NCBI GenBank assembly: GCA_964556255.1
Contig: CAZKVQ010000011.1
Coordinates: 1 to 64,000 of the forward strand
Length of the DNA stretch: 64,000 nucleotides
DNA from: JACJWR01 sp964556255
GTDB taxonomy: Bacteria; Actinomycetota; Actinomycetes; S36-B12; UBA10799
Direction of reading: 5' to 3'
The notes below the pieces were generated by a model. The model made no database searches. It saw nothing but the letters and a program-made list of their open reading frames with translations, and had not been told where the DNA came from. The translations under genes and the position numbers were made by a program. Shown one piece after another: positions 35,038-43,649 of this stretch; the first letter of the stretch is position 1; the number at the start of each line of letters is the position of its first letter.

Positions 35038-36420
35038 TCACGGTCCCGACGTCAGTTCCAGCAGCGGGTGATGCGCTGCCACCGGGGTCAACCGGTTGCT
35101 GTCATCGACGATCCCCTGAGTGTGCAGCCAGGCGTCGAATTCGGGAGCGGGCCTGACCCCGAACTGTCGATGCAGATAGGCGATGTCGTGGTAACTCGTC
35201 GACTGATACTCCAGCATCACATCGTCAGCCCCCGGCACCCCCATGAAGTAGGTGCACCCCGCCACAGCCAGCAGTGTCATCAGGTCGTCGGAATCGTCCT
35301 GATCCGCCTCGGCGTGATTGGTGTAGCAGACGTCGCAACCCATCGGCAGCCCGAGCAGTTTGCCGCAGAAGTGATCTTCGAGCCCGGCGCGCCGGATCTG
35401 CTTGCCGTCGAATAGATACTCGGGGCCGATGAAGCCCACGACAGTGTTGACGAGCAGCGGTTCGTAAGCACGGGCGACTGCATAGGCCCGCGCCTCGAGG
35501 GTCTGCTGATCGACCCCGTGGTGCGCGTTCGCCGACAGAGCCGAACCCTGGCCGGTCTCGAAGTACATCACGTTCTCGCCGATCGAACCCCGGCCGAGTT
35601 CCCTTGCAGCCTGCTGGGCCTCCGACAGCAGGCTCAGGTTGATTCCGAAGCTACGGTTGGCCCCCTCAGTGCCGGCGATCGACTGGAAGACCAGATCCAC
35701 CGGCGCCCCTTGCTCGATCGCCATCAGGGTGTTCGTGACATGGGTGAGGACGCAGCTCTGGGTGGGGATCTGATACTTCTCGATGACCTCGTCGAGCAGC
35801 CGCACGAGCTCCGACATCGCGCGGACGCTGTCGGTGGCCGGGTTGATGCCGATGCAGGCGTCGCCGCAGCCGAACGTGAGCCCGTCCACGATGGAGAAGC
35901 TGATGCCCAGCGGGTCATCTGTGGGGTGGTTCGGTTGGATCCGGGAGGACAGGTGGCCGGCGAGGCCGATCGTGTTGCGGAAGCGGGTGACCACCCGGCA
36001 CTTGCTCGCCACAGCGACCAGGTCCTGGTTTCGCATGATCTTCGACACGGCCGCCGCCATCTCGGGCGTGATGCCCGGGGCCAGCGCCGAGAGTGCCACG
36101 GTGTCGGTGTCGTAATCGAGAAGATGGTCGCGGAACTCGCCGACCGTGAGGTGGGCGACGGGGGCGAACGCCTGGGCATCGTGGCCGTCGATGATCAGCC
36201 TCGTCACCTCGTCCTCCTCGTACGGGATCACCGTCTCCTCGAGGAAAGTGCGCAGCGGGACGTCCGCCAGGCAGATCTGGGCCGCGACGCGTTCCCGATC
36301 GGATTCCGCCGCTATGCCCGCCAGTTGATCCCCACTGCGCAGCGGTGAGGCCTTGGCCAACAGTTCGGTGAGACCGGTGAAGGTGTAGTTTCGGTGCCCG
36401 ACCGCGGCCGTGAGTCTCAT
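35038..36420 (-). CDS. eutB: Ethanolamine ammonia-lyase large subunit
   Basis: 460-residue TIM-barrel catalytic subunit of ethanolamine ammonia-lyase. Family blocks: AKASPLRSGDQLAGIAA, CRVVTRFRNTIGLAGHLSSRIQPNHPTDDP, GDACIGINPATDSV and GCDVCYTNHAEADQDD, covering ethanolamine and cobalamin contacts. ATG lies three bases after the terC stop, so it is read as part of a uvrB-terC-terC-eutB-eutC strand; an internal promoter is likely but not identified. No cobalamin riboswitch precedes it. Confidence 0.95.
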   Translation of the reverse strand: MRLTAAVGHRNYTFTGLTELLAKASPLRSGDQLAGIAAESDRERVAAQICLADVPLRTFLEETVIPYEEDEVTRLIIDGHDAQAFAPVAHLTVGEFRDHLLDYDTDTVALSALAPGITPEMAAAVSKIMRNQDLVAVASKCRVVTRFRNTIGLAGHLSSRIQPNHPTDDPLGISFSIVDGLTFGCGDACIGINPATDSVRAMSELVRLLDEVIEKYQIPTQSCVLTHVTNTLMAIEQGAPVDLVFQSIAGTEGANRSFGINLSLLSEAQQAARELGRGSIGENVMYFETGQGSALSANAHHGVDQQTLEARAYAVARAYEPLLVNTVVGFIGPEYLFDGKQIRRAGLEDHFCGKLLGLPMGCDVCYTNHAEADQDDSDDLMTLLAVAGCTYFMGVPGADDVMLEYQSTSYHDIAYLHRQFGVRPAPEFDAWLHTQGIVDDSNRLTPVAAHHPLLELTSGP

Positions 36421-36423
36421 GGC

Positions 36424-37443
36424 TCACGCCTCGAGCTGGTTATCGGGGTCTCGGTGGTGGTCGGAATCCTTGCCCTTCGTCAAGGAGCCGGCATGGGCCA
36501 CCGCCGTGGGATCCTTACGTACCTTGAGCCAGCTGGCGATGGCGGTGATGGCGAGCACGACGATGATCACCGCAAGTGACACGAGCGTCGGGATGTCGGG
36601 AACACCACTCCAGATCCCGTGGGCCCAGTGCAGGATCAGTTTGACCCCGATGAAGCCGAGCACGATCGCGAGTCCCAGCGACAGGTACACCAACTTGTCG
36701 AGCAGGCCCCGGAGCAGGAAGAACAGCGCCCGCAGGCCGAGTAGGGCGAAGGCGTTGGCGGCGAACACGATGTAGGGGTCGCTCGTGATGCCGTAGACCG
36801 CCGGGATGGAGTCGAGCGCGAACAGCAGGTCAGTGGAGGCAATGGCGATCATCACCAGCAGCATCGGGGTGAACAGCCGTCGGCCGTTCTCCTTCACCCA
36901 GGTCTTCCCATCGTGCCAGCTGTCGGTCATCGGGAGGCGCCGCTGGGCGAAGGCGACTACCTTCGAGTCCTTGACGTCAGGGTCCTCGTCCTTGTGGCGA
37001 GCGAGCTGGATCGCCGTCCAGATCAATAGCGCGCCGAACAGTACGAAAGTGAAAGAGAAATACTCCAGCGCGGCGGCGCCGATCAGAATGAAGACGGTTC
37101 GCAGTACCAGCGCCGCGACGATGCCGAAGAGCAGTACCTTCTGCCAGTACTTCGCCGGGACGGCGAACTTGCTCAAGATGATGACGAACACGAAGAGGTT
37201 GTCGACCGACAGCGCCTTCTCCACCAACCAGCCGGTGTAGTACTCCGTACCTGCCTGAGCACCCATCACCGCCCAGATACCGAGGCCCCAGGCGATCGCC
37301 ACGCCGATGTAGAAGAGCGACCAGAGGGTCGCTTCCTTGGTCTTCACCTCGTGCGGGTGGCTGGAAACCGTGAAGAAGTCGAGCATGACCAAGGCGATGA
37401 CGGCGGCGATGGTGACGCCCCAGATCGTCAGGTTTGCGTCCAC
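36424..37443 (-). CDS. TerC-family integral membrane protein (copy 1)
   Basis: 339 residues, about nine hydrophobic helices. TerC/Alx signatures: EKALSVDNLFVFVIIL near 75-90 and STDLLFALDSIPAVYGITSDPYIVF near 205-230, whose aspartates are thought to handle metal ions. The family is linked to tellurite resistance and manganese export or metalation of secreted proteins. GTG at 37443 has GAGGAG 8 nt upstream. The C-terminus is charged and His/Asp-rich. Paralogous to the gene just upstream. Confidence 0.9.
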   Translation of the reverse strand: MDANLTIWGVTIAAVIALVMLDFFTVSSHPHEVKTKEATLWSLFYIGVAIAWGLGIWAVMGAQAGTEYYTGWLVEKALSVDNLFVFVIILSKFAVPAKYWQKVLLFGIVAALVLRTVFILIGAAALEYFSFTFVLFGALLIWTAIQLARHKDEDPDVKDSKVVAFAQRRLPMTDSWHDGKTWVKENGRRLFTPMLLVMIAIASTDLLFALDSIPAVYGITSDPYIVFAANAFALLGLRALFFLLRGLLDKLVYLSLGLAIVLGFIGVKLILHWAHGIWSGVPDIPTLVSLAVIIVVLAITAIASWLKVRKDPTAVAHAGSLTKGKDSDHHRDPDNQLEA

Positions 37444-37553
37444 GCAAGCGACTCCTCATCCATCCCTGACCTTCAAGATTACCGGCATTGCGGTGTGGCG
37501 GCATTCGGGTACATCCGCATGTGGGCAAAGCGGCGTCGCACCCTCCGCGACAC

Positions 37554-38633
37554 TCAGGAGCCGTCCGACGTCGGTTGACCGGGGTCGCGCTTACCTCCGG
37601 AGTCATCGCTCTGTTCATGGTGCAGCCCGCCCAGGGCCTTTCCGAAGTCAAGGGTCTCATCGATGCCCTCCTCCGCCTGGACCTCGGCGATGAGGTCGGG
37701 ATTGCGCTTGACCGCGATCAGGCTCGTGGCGGCCGTCACACCGATCACCACGACGATCACCGCTAGCGACACCCAAGTTCCGACGGTCGGGACATCAACC
37801 CCGACACTGTGCAGCGCCTCGAGGATGAGTTTCACGCCGATCAGTCCCAGCAGGATCGCCAGGCCGCGGTGTAGATACACCAGTCGCTCCAGCAACCCAC
37901 CGAGTAGGAAGTACAACTGACGTAGCCCCATCAGCGCGAAGGCGTTCACCGCAAAGACGATGTAGGCCTCCTTCGTCAGCCCGAAGACGGCCGGGATCGA
38001 ATCAAGGGCGAACAGCAAGTCGGTGGTCCCGATGGCGACTATCACCAACAGCATCGGCGTTATCGTGCGCTTACCGTCCAGCCGAACGATCATTCTGGTG
38101 CCGTGATACCGGTCGGTGGTGGGGAATAGCCGCGCCGCGGTCCGGATGACGATGTTGCCCTCGGGGTGGGTATCCCCCTCATCACCGCGCCATACCCGGC
38201 CCGCGGTGAACAGAAGGAAGGCGCCGAAGAGGAAGAACGCCCAACTGAAACGGGCCAACACCACGGCGCCAACGAGGATCAGCAACGTCCTCAGCACCAG
38301 CGCGATCGCGATTCCCACCAGCAGAACGCGGTGCTGGAAGGCCTTGGGCACCGCGAAACTCGACATGATCACCATGAACACGAAGAGGTTGTCGACGCTC
38401 AGGCTGTACTCGGTGACATAGCCGGCGAAGAACTGGGCCGCGAAGTCGGTGCCATACACGAGCCCGATGACCAGGCCGAACGCCACGGCGATGGCCACGT
38501 AGAGAACGACCGAGCGCAAGGCCGAGCGGGTAGTGAACTCGTGCGGGCGTCGGTCCACGATCAGGAAGTCGAGCACGAACAGGCCCAGAACGCCCGCGAT
38601 GGTGACGAGCCAGATCGCCGGGCCGACGTTCAC
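37554..38633 (-). CDS. TerC-family integral membrane protein (copy 2)
   Basis: 359 residues with the same architecture as the following copy: TEYSLSVDNLFVFMVIMSSFAVP and TTDLLFALDSIPAVFGLTKEAYIVF. The two share gene order, length and motifs, so they arose by tandem duplication, though sequence has diverged well beyond the motifs. Starts with GTG overlapping the uvrB stop (GTGA, 38630-38633). The 110-nt gap before copy 1 holds no recognisable manganese riboswitch. Confidence 0.9.
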   Translation of the reverse strand: MNVGPAIWLVTIAGVLGLFVLDFLIVDRRPHEFTTRSALRSVVLYVAIAVAFGLVIGLVYGTDFAAQFFAGYVTEYSLSVDNLFVFMVIMSSFAVPKAFQHRVLLVGIAIALVLRTLLILVGAVVLARFSWAFFLFGAFLLFTAGRVWRGDEGDTHPEGNIVIRTAARLFPTTDRYHGTRMIVRLDGKRTITPMLLVIVAIGTTDLLFALDSIPAVFGLTKEAYIVFAVNAFALMGLRQLYFLLGGLLERLVYLHRGLAILLGLIGVKLILEALHSVGVDVPTVGTWVSLAVIVVVIGVTAATSLIAVKRNPDLIAEVQAEEGIDETLDFGKALGGLHHEQSDDSGGKRDPGQPTSDGS

Positions 38634-40744
38634 ATCTGTCCCGCGTCGGCCATCCCACGCAACTCACGTTTGAGTTCGGAGACCTCGTCGCGCAGCCGGG
38701 CAGCCAGTTCGAACTGGAGTTCCTCGGCAGCGGCGTGCATCTGAGCGGTCAGCTCCTCGATCAGCCCGGCAAGTTCCTCGGCCGGCAGCGCCGCTTCCCC
38801 CTCACGCCGTCCGGCAAGACGACCGAGGCCCACCGGAGCACCACCGCCGCTGCCACGGCGTCGACCGGAACCAGCAGGACCTGCCAGTAACGCATCGGTG
38901 TCGGCGTCCTCCTTCGCGATCAAGTCGGTGATGTCTGCGATCTTCTTGCGCAACGGCATCGGATCAACACCGTGCTCCAGGTTGTAGGCGATCTGCTTCT
39001 CCCGTCGCCGATTAGTCTCATCGATCGCGGTGGCCATCGAATCCGTGATGGTGTCGGCGTACATGTGGACCTGACCCGAGACATTGCGGGCCGCCCGGCC
39101 GATGGTCTGGATCAGGCTGCGCTCGGAACGAAGGAATCCCTCCTTGTCGGCATCGAGGATGCTGACAAGGCTGACCTCCGGTAGGTCGAGGCCTTCTCGA
39201 AGCAGGTTGATCCCGACAAGCACGTCGTAGGCCCCGAGCCGCAATTCGCGAAGCAACTCCACCCGTCGCAAGGTGTCGACCTCCGAGTGCAGATAGCGCA
39301 CCCGCACACCCTGATCGAGCAGATAGTCGGTGAGGTCCTCGGCCATCTTCTTCGTCAGGGTGGTGACCAAGATCCGCTCACCCTTCTCGGCACGGCTGTT
39401 GATCTCGGAGAGGAGGTCGTCGATCTGCCCCTTCGTCGGTTTGACGATGATCTCCGGATCGATGAGGCCGGTGGGTCGGATCACCTGCTCCACGAACTCG
39501 CCCCCGGTCTTGCCGAGCTCGTAGGGGCCCGGCGTCGCCGACAGGTAGACCGTCTGTCCGATCCGGTCGACGAACTCCTCCCAGCGCAATGGGCGGTTGT
39601 CCATGGCGCTGGGAAGTCGAAACCCGTGGTCGACGAGGTTGCGTTTTCGGGACATGTCACCTTCGTACATGCCACCGATCTGCGGCACCGTCACGTGGGA
39701 TTCGTCGATGACCAGCAGGAAATCCTCCGGGAAGTAGTCGATCAGGCAGTTGGGCGCGGAACCTGCACTGCGCCCGTCGATGTGCCGCGAGTAGTTCTCG
39801 ATCCCCGAGCAGAACCCGACCTGTTGCATCATCTCCAGGTCGTACTGGGTGCGCATTCGCAGTCGTTGCGCCTCCAGCAGATGTCCCTGCCGGTCAAGCT
39901 CCGCCAACCGCACCTGCAATTCGCTTTCGATGTCGCTGATGGCCCGGTTCATCCGCTCAGGTCCCGCCACGTAGTGAGTGGCCGGGAAGATGTACAACTC
40001 GGGATCATCGGTGATGATCTCGCCGGTCACGGGGTGAAGGGTCATCAGCGACTCGATCTCGTCACCGAACATCTCGATGCGAACGGGGTGCTCCTCGTAG
40101 ACCGGGAAGACCTCTACTGTGTCACCCCGAACCCGGAACGTGCCCCGGGTGAAGGCCGCGTCGTTTCGGGAGTACTGGATCTGCACGAACTTGCGCAGCA
40201 AGTCGTTGCGCTCGATCGTCTGACCAACCTTCAGCCGCACCATCCGATCGACGTACTCCTGCGGCGTGCCGAGACCATAGATGGCCGAAACAGTGGCGAC
40301 CACGAGCACATCCCGTCGCGTCAGCAGCGCATTGGTAGCACTGTGCCGGAGCCGCTCGACCTCCTCATTGATGGAGGAGTCCTTCTCGATGTAGGTATCG
40401 GTCTGTGGGATGTACGCCTCGGGTTGGTAGTAGTCGTAGTACGACACGAAGTACTCGACGGCGTTGTTGGGAAGCAGCTCCCTGAATTCGTTGGCCAACT
40501 GCGCCGCAAGGGTCTTGTTCGGTGCCATCACCAAAGTGGGGCGTTGGAGTTTCTCGACCAGCCAGGCGGTGGTGGCGGACTTCCCGGTTCCGGTCGCGCC
40601 CAGCAGGACGACATTCTGCTCACCTGCCTCGATCCGCTCGACGAGCTGCGCAATCGCGCGTGGCTGGTCGCCTGCCGGCTCGAAATCGCTCACCACCTGG
40701 AACGGCGCCACCCGGCGTTCGAGGTCTGTTATGGGGCGGGGCAT
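38630..40744 (-). CDS. uvrB: Excinuclease ABC subunit B
   Basis: 704-residue helicase-like subunit that verifies DNA damage and recruits UvrC. Walker A LLGATGTGKSATTAW near 45-60, beta-hairpin FVSYYDYYQPEAYIPQTDTYIEKD, DESHV box, SATPGPYEL, and the C-terminal UVR helix AGLIEELTAQMHAAAEELQFELAARLRDEV that contacts UvrC. ATG at 40744 has TAGGCT 6 nt upstream. No LexA box is visible in the 33-bp spacer to coaE. Confidence 0.97.
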   Translation of the reverse strand: MPRPITDLERRVAPFQVVSDFEPAGDQPRAIAQLVERIEAGEQNVVLLGATGTGKSATTAWLVEKLQRPTLVMAPNKTLAAQLANEFRELLPNNAVEYFVSYYDYYQPEAYIPQTDTYIEKDSSINEEVERLRHSATNALLTRRDVLVVATVSAIYGLGTPQEYVDRMVRLKVGQTIERNDLLRKFVQIQYSRNDAAFTRGTFRVRGDTVEVFPVYEEHPVRIEMFGDEIESLMTLHPVTGEIITDDPELYIFPATHYVAGPERMNRAISDIESELQVRLAELDRQGHLLEAQRLRMRTQYDLEMMQQVGFCSGIENYSRHIDGRSAGSAPNCLIDYFPEDFLLVIDESHVTVPQIGGMYEGDMSRKRNLVDHGFRLPSAMDNRPLRWEEFVDRIGQTVYLSATPGPYELGKTGGEFVEQVIRPTGLIDPEIIVKPTKGQIDDLLSEINSRAEKGERILVTTLTKKMAEDLTDYLLDQGVRVRYLHSEVDTLRRVELLRELRLGAYDVLVGINLLREGLDLPEVSLVSILDADKEGFLRSERSLIQTIGRAARNVSGQVHMYADTITDSMATAIDETNRRREKQIAYNLEHGVDPMPLRKKIADITDLIAKEDADTDALLAGPAGSGRRRGSGGGAPVGLGRLAGRREGEAALPAEELAGLIEELTAQMHAAAEELQFELAARLRDEVSELKRELRGMADAGQM

Positions 40745-40750
40745 GGGCCA

Positions 40751-40756
40751 AGCCTA
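40751..40756 (-). promoter_or_regulatory. Predicted -10 box for leaderless uvrB mRNA
   Basis: TAGGCT on the minus strand, 6 nt before the uvrB ATG. Confidence 0.65.
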
Positions 40757-40765
40757 GTCGCCGCC

Positions 40766-40771
40766 TACGCT
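40766..40771 (+). promoter_or_regulatory. Predicted -10 box for leaderless coaE mRNA
   Basis: TACGCT, 6 nt before the coaE ATG; only 9 bp separate it from the divergent uvrB box. Confidence 0.65.
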
Positions 40772-40777
40772 CCAGGG

Positions 40778-41377
40778 ATGACACGTGTGGGCCTCACCGG
40801 GGGCGTCGGCTCAGGCAAGAGCACCGTGGCCGCAATGTTGGCGGCCCGAGGGGCCTTCGTGATCGATGCCGACGCGATCGCGCGGGAGGTGGTGGCGCCG
40901 GGCAGCGAAGGACTCGAGGCACTGGTGGCCGCCTTCGGAACAGGGGTGCTGGCTGAGGATGGCTCGCTGGATCGACCGGCACTGGCGGCGCTGGCCTTCA
41001 GAGATGAGCAGGCGCGCGAGCAACTGAACGCCATCACCCATCCTCGGATCGCCGCACGCACCGCCGAGCTCATGGCCGCCGCGGCCCCTGGGCAGGTCCT
41101 CGTACACGACGTACCGCTGCTCGTGGAGTTGGCCCTCATGCCCGCCTACGACGTGGTCGTCGTCGTAGATGCCAGCGACGCCACCCGCATTCGGCGCCTT
41201 GAGAGCCGGGGTATGTCCCGAGACGAGGCTGAACGCAGAATGGCCGCCCAGGCCACCCGGGAGGAGCGCCTCGCCGCGGCCGACGTGGTGGTGGACAACG
41301 AGGGTGACCTCGAGGATCTGGGGCGTCAGGTCGATCAGTTGTGGGCGAAACTGAGCGTCGCCGGCCCCCGCGGTTGA
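40778..41377 (+). CDS. coaE: Dephospho-CoA kinase
   Basis: 199-residue P-loop kinase adding the 3'-phosphate in the last step of coenzyme A synthesis. Walker A LTGGVGSGKST (6-16), DADAIAREVV, the lid HPRIAAR and DVPLLVE. The ATG at 40778 lies 6 nt after the -10 box; the longer frame runs antisense to uvrB. The bifunctional CoaE-GrpB C-terminal extension of mycobacteria is absent. The last codons and stop form the first copy of the GC-rich repeat that continues downstream. Confidence 0.95.
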   Translation: MTRVGLTGGVGSGKSTVAAMLAARGAFVIDADAIAREVVAPGSEGLEALVAAFGTGVLAEDGSLDRPALAALAFRDEQAREQLNAITHPRIAARTAELMAAAAPGQVLVHDVPLLVELALMPAYDVVVVVDASDATRIRRLESRGMSRDEAERRMAAQATREERLAAADVVVDNEGDLEDLGRQVDQLWAKLSVAGPRG

Positions 41378-41437
41378 CATCGCCCGCCACCGGCCCCCGC
41401 GGTCGACCTGCTTTCAATTGCCACCGGCCCCCGCGGT
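41361..41437. repeat. Three copies of a CCGGCCCCCGCGGT element at the coaE/acyltransferase junction
   Basis: Identical 14-mers at 41361-41374, 41390-41403 and 41424-41437, spaced 29 and 34 bp. The first lies in the coaE 3' end (stop TGA follows directly), the others in the 71-bp spacer before the convergent acyltransferase stop. Flanks GCCA (copies 2 and 3) and TCG/TTG after the core are also partly shared. Confidence 0.85.
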
Positions 41438-41448
41438 CGGCTTTCTCC

Positions 41449-43455
41449 TCAGCGGGTGGTCGGTAACTGCGGTGCGAGCCAACGCCAGACCTTGCGCGCA
41501 CCCTCCGCTGTGTAGTGCAGACCGTCGGTTCGCATCTTCACGCCGTCGACCTCTTCGGTATAGCCGTTGGTGCATAGCAACGTGTTCGGGTCGATGACCT
41601 TGACCGGGAAGTCCATCGATGCTGCCGCCGCCTTGGCGGCGTCGTTCACTGCGGCGATCCTGGCCGGATCGTTCACGACCGCGGGGTATCTGCCGGCCTT
41701 GAACAGCACATCCGCCGGCAGGTCGAGATCCGGCACCCCGTGGCAGCCGTCCAACACCAACACCACTTTGGAGGTGTGCTGCTTCAGTTGCTTGAGCAGT
41801 GCCGTGTAGTCATCCTTGGTGAGTTGCGCCCAGCGGGGATCCGTGTAGGGCAGGGTCGCCCCATCCACCCAGCGGTCGTACTGCTCCCAACTACCCGCGA
41901 AGAGTATGCCGACCTCGGCATCCGCGGCCGCCAGCTGCTTGTCCCGGTTTCCCGCCACCCAGGTCTTACAGGCGTCCAGCATCTTGGCCTGTTTGCCCTC
42001 GATCGCGGCATCGTAGGGGGCGACGCCGCAGCCGAACTCGATCGCCGGGGTAGCTGAAAGGCCCGGTGCGTCCTCGGGCTTGAAACCTGCGAAGAGCGAG
42101 AGTGCGTTGGAATCTCCCAGCAGTACGACGCGACCCGGGATATGGCCTGTCGAACCGCCTTCAGCGGAGGCAGTGGGCGCAGTCGAAGGTCCGGCGCTCG
42201 GGGTTCCCGGCGCCAACTGCGCGATTGCCTCCAGACTGTCGGCGGCGACGGGCCGCACCACCAGAAACGTCGCCGCGAGCAGGACCGCCAAGGTAGCCGG
42301 GGCCGCGATGAGGATGGTCCGCCGCATGGCCGGTGCCATCCGCTTCAGCGCCCCGTGCCGGATAGGTAACTCCACGAACTTGTACGACAGCCCCGCCAAG
42401 ACCATCGTCACCGCCAGCCGGACGGCCAGCAACGGCCAGGACGACAGGCCGGTTCGCTCCGGACTGAGCCAGATGTACACCGGCCAATGCCATAGGTAGA
42501 TGCCGTAGGACAGTTTGCCGATGAACACTAGCGGCGCGGTGGACAGGACCCGAGCCAATAAGCCCCGCGGATGCGCCACGACCGAGAGCAGCATGGCCGC
42601 CACGGCGACCGCGAAGACGAGGAAGCCGCCGGTGAACGTCCAGGGCCAGCTCTCGCCCATGATCATGATTCCGGCGGCCACCGCCACCAGCCCGATCCAG
42701 CCCCAGATGTGCGCGAGGGGCTTGAGTCTCTCCAACACCCCCGGGGTCAGCAGCGCCGCCAGGGCAGAGCCCACGAGCAACGCCTGGATTCGGGTGTCGG
42801 TGCCGTAGTAGACGCGCGAGGCATCGGCTCCGTCCGTGGGTGCCAGGATCGCCATCCAAATGGCGGAGGCGACGCCCAGTACGAGCAGCAGCGCGACGAG
42901 CCAGCGCCGAGAACGAAGGCGGGGCAGGAGCAGCAGCAGCGCCAAAGGCAGCAGTAGGTACCACTGCTCCTCGATCGACAACGACCAGGTGTGTCGGAGC
43001 GGCGACGGGTCCGAGAATTGGTCGAAGTAGGAGGCCCCGTCGGCGATGAACCACCAGTTGCTGACGTAGAACAGACTGGCGAGCGAATCCGCCCGAACCG
43101 TGCCCAGCTTCCCGATGTTCACGAACAGACTCAGGGTCAACACGAAGGCGACCACCAGGAACAGGGCCGGTAGTAATCGGCGCGCGCGTCGGGTCCAGAA
43201 ATCCTTCAGGTTCAGCTTCCCGTGTCGCTCCCAGTCGACGAGCAGCAGCGACGTGATGAGGAAGCCCGAGATGACGAAGAAGATGTCCACGCCGAGATAC
43301 CCGCCCGGCAGCGCAACCCCACCGTGGTAGAGCACGATCGAGAGGATGGAAATTGCCCGGAGCCCGTCCAGGGCGGGCATTCGTGACAGCCGCGGGGTTT
43401 CCTCGGGCGCGTCGCCCTTGCCCGCATCCTCCGCCACCACGGCAACCGATGTCAC
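41449..43455 (-). CDS. Membrane O-acyltransferase fused to a C-terminal SGNH domain
   Basis: 668 residues. The N-terminal half (~25-400) is an acyltransferase-3 (OafA/YrhL-like) membrane domain with LDGLRAISILSIVLYHGG, GGYLGVDIFFVISGFLIT, HTWSLSIEEQWYLLLPL and YLWHWPVY. A Ser/Thr/Ala linker (~415-440) leads to an extracytoplasmic SGNH domain with GDSN (S449 nucleophile) and DGLHYT near the end. Such fusions move acyl groups onto envelope glycans or glycolipids. A free paralogue of the SGNH half lies at 49048-50013. Starts with GTG, 6 nt after a TAGGGT box. Confidence 0.9.
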   Translation of the reverse strand: MTSVAVVAEDAGKGDAPEETPRLSRMPALDGLRAISILSIVLYHGGVALPGGYLGVDIFFVISGFLITSLLLVDWERHGKLNLKDFWTRRARRLLPALFLVVAFVLTLSLFVNIGKLGTVRADSLASLFYVSNWWFIADGASYFDQFSDPSPLRHTWSLSIEEQWYLLLPLALLLLLPRLRSRRWLVALLLVLGVASAIWMAILAPTDGADASRVYYGTDTRIQALLVGSALAALLTPGVLERLKPLAHIWGWIGLVAVAAGIMIMGESWPWTFTGGFLVFAVAVAAMLLSVVAHPRGLLARVLSTAPLVFIGKLSYGIYLWHWPVYIWLSPERTGLSSWPLLAVRLAVTMVLAGLSYKFVELPIRHGALKRMAPAMRRTILIAAPATLAVLLAATFLVVRPVAADSLEAIAQLAPGTPSAGPSTAPTASAEGGSTGHIPGRVVLLGDSNALSLFAGFKPEDAPGLSATPAIEFGCGVAPYDAAIEGKQAKMLDACKTWVAGNRDKQLAAADAEVGILFAGSWEQYDRWVDGATLPYTDPRWAQLTKDDYTALLKQLKQHTSKVVLVLDGCHGVPDLDLPADVLFKAGRYPAVVNDPARIAAVNDAAKAAAASMDFPVKVIDPNTLLCTNGYTEEVDGVKMRTDGLHYTAEGARKVWRWLAPQLPTTR

Positions 43456-43461
43456 CGGACA

Positions 43462-43467
43462 ACCCTA
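43462..43467 (-). promoter_or_regulatory. Predicted -10 box for the acyltransferase
   Basis: TAGGGT on the minus strand, 6 nt before the GTG start at 43455. Confidence 0.6.
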
Positions 43468-43594
43468 AGCCACACCACCCGGCGGTGACTGCCGAGCGGG
43501 GAAGGCCCGCGGGTGGGGCAGCAAGGCAACCCCTCGGGGGCGGGTCCTCCGAGGAGAACTACGCAGCTTGTCGGGCGAGGGGCGCGTAATGACA

Positions 43595-43600
43595 TAGCAT
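43595..43600 (+). promoter_or_regulatory. Candidate -10 box for the GT-C-like pair
   Basis: TAGCAT overlaps the first ATG of the long frame (43599), which argues against that ATG as the start. Transcription from near 43607 would include the GGAG site at 43637-43640. Confidence 0.45.
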
Positions 43601-43649
43601 GGGCGCGTTCCGCGACCGCGCGGATTCTTGGACGTTGGAGGCTGCACAG

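Noticed and set aside
36421..36423. Cobalamin riboswitch before eutB
   Set aside because: Only three bases separate eutB from the previous gene, and no B12-box-like sequence was seen in the terC end.
37444..37553. Manganese (yybP-ykoY) riboswitch before terC copy 1
   Set aside because: TerC genes often carry one, but I could not find its conserved core in the 110-nt gap; the genes are otherwise in an operon.
43599..43601. ATG as start of the first GT-C-like gene
   Set aside because: It overlaps the candidate -10 box TAGCAT; the GTG at 43650 has a well-placed GGAG site.
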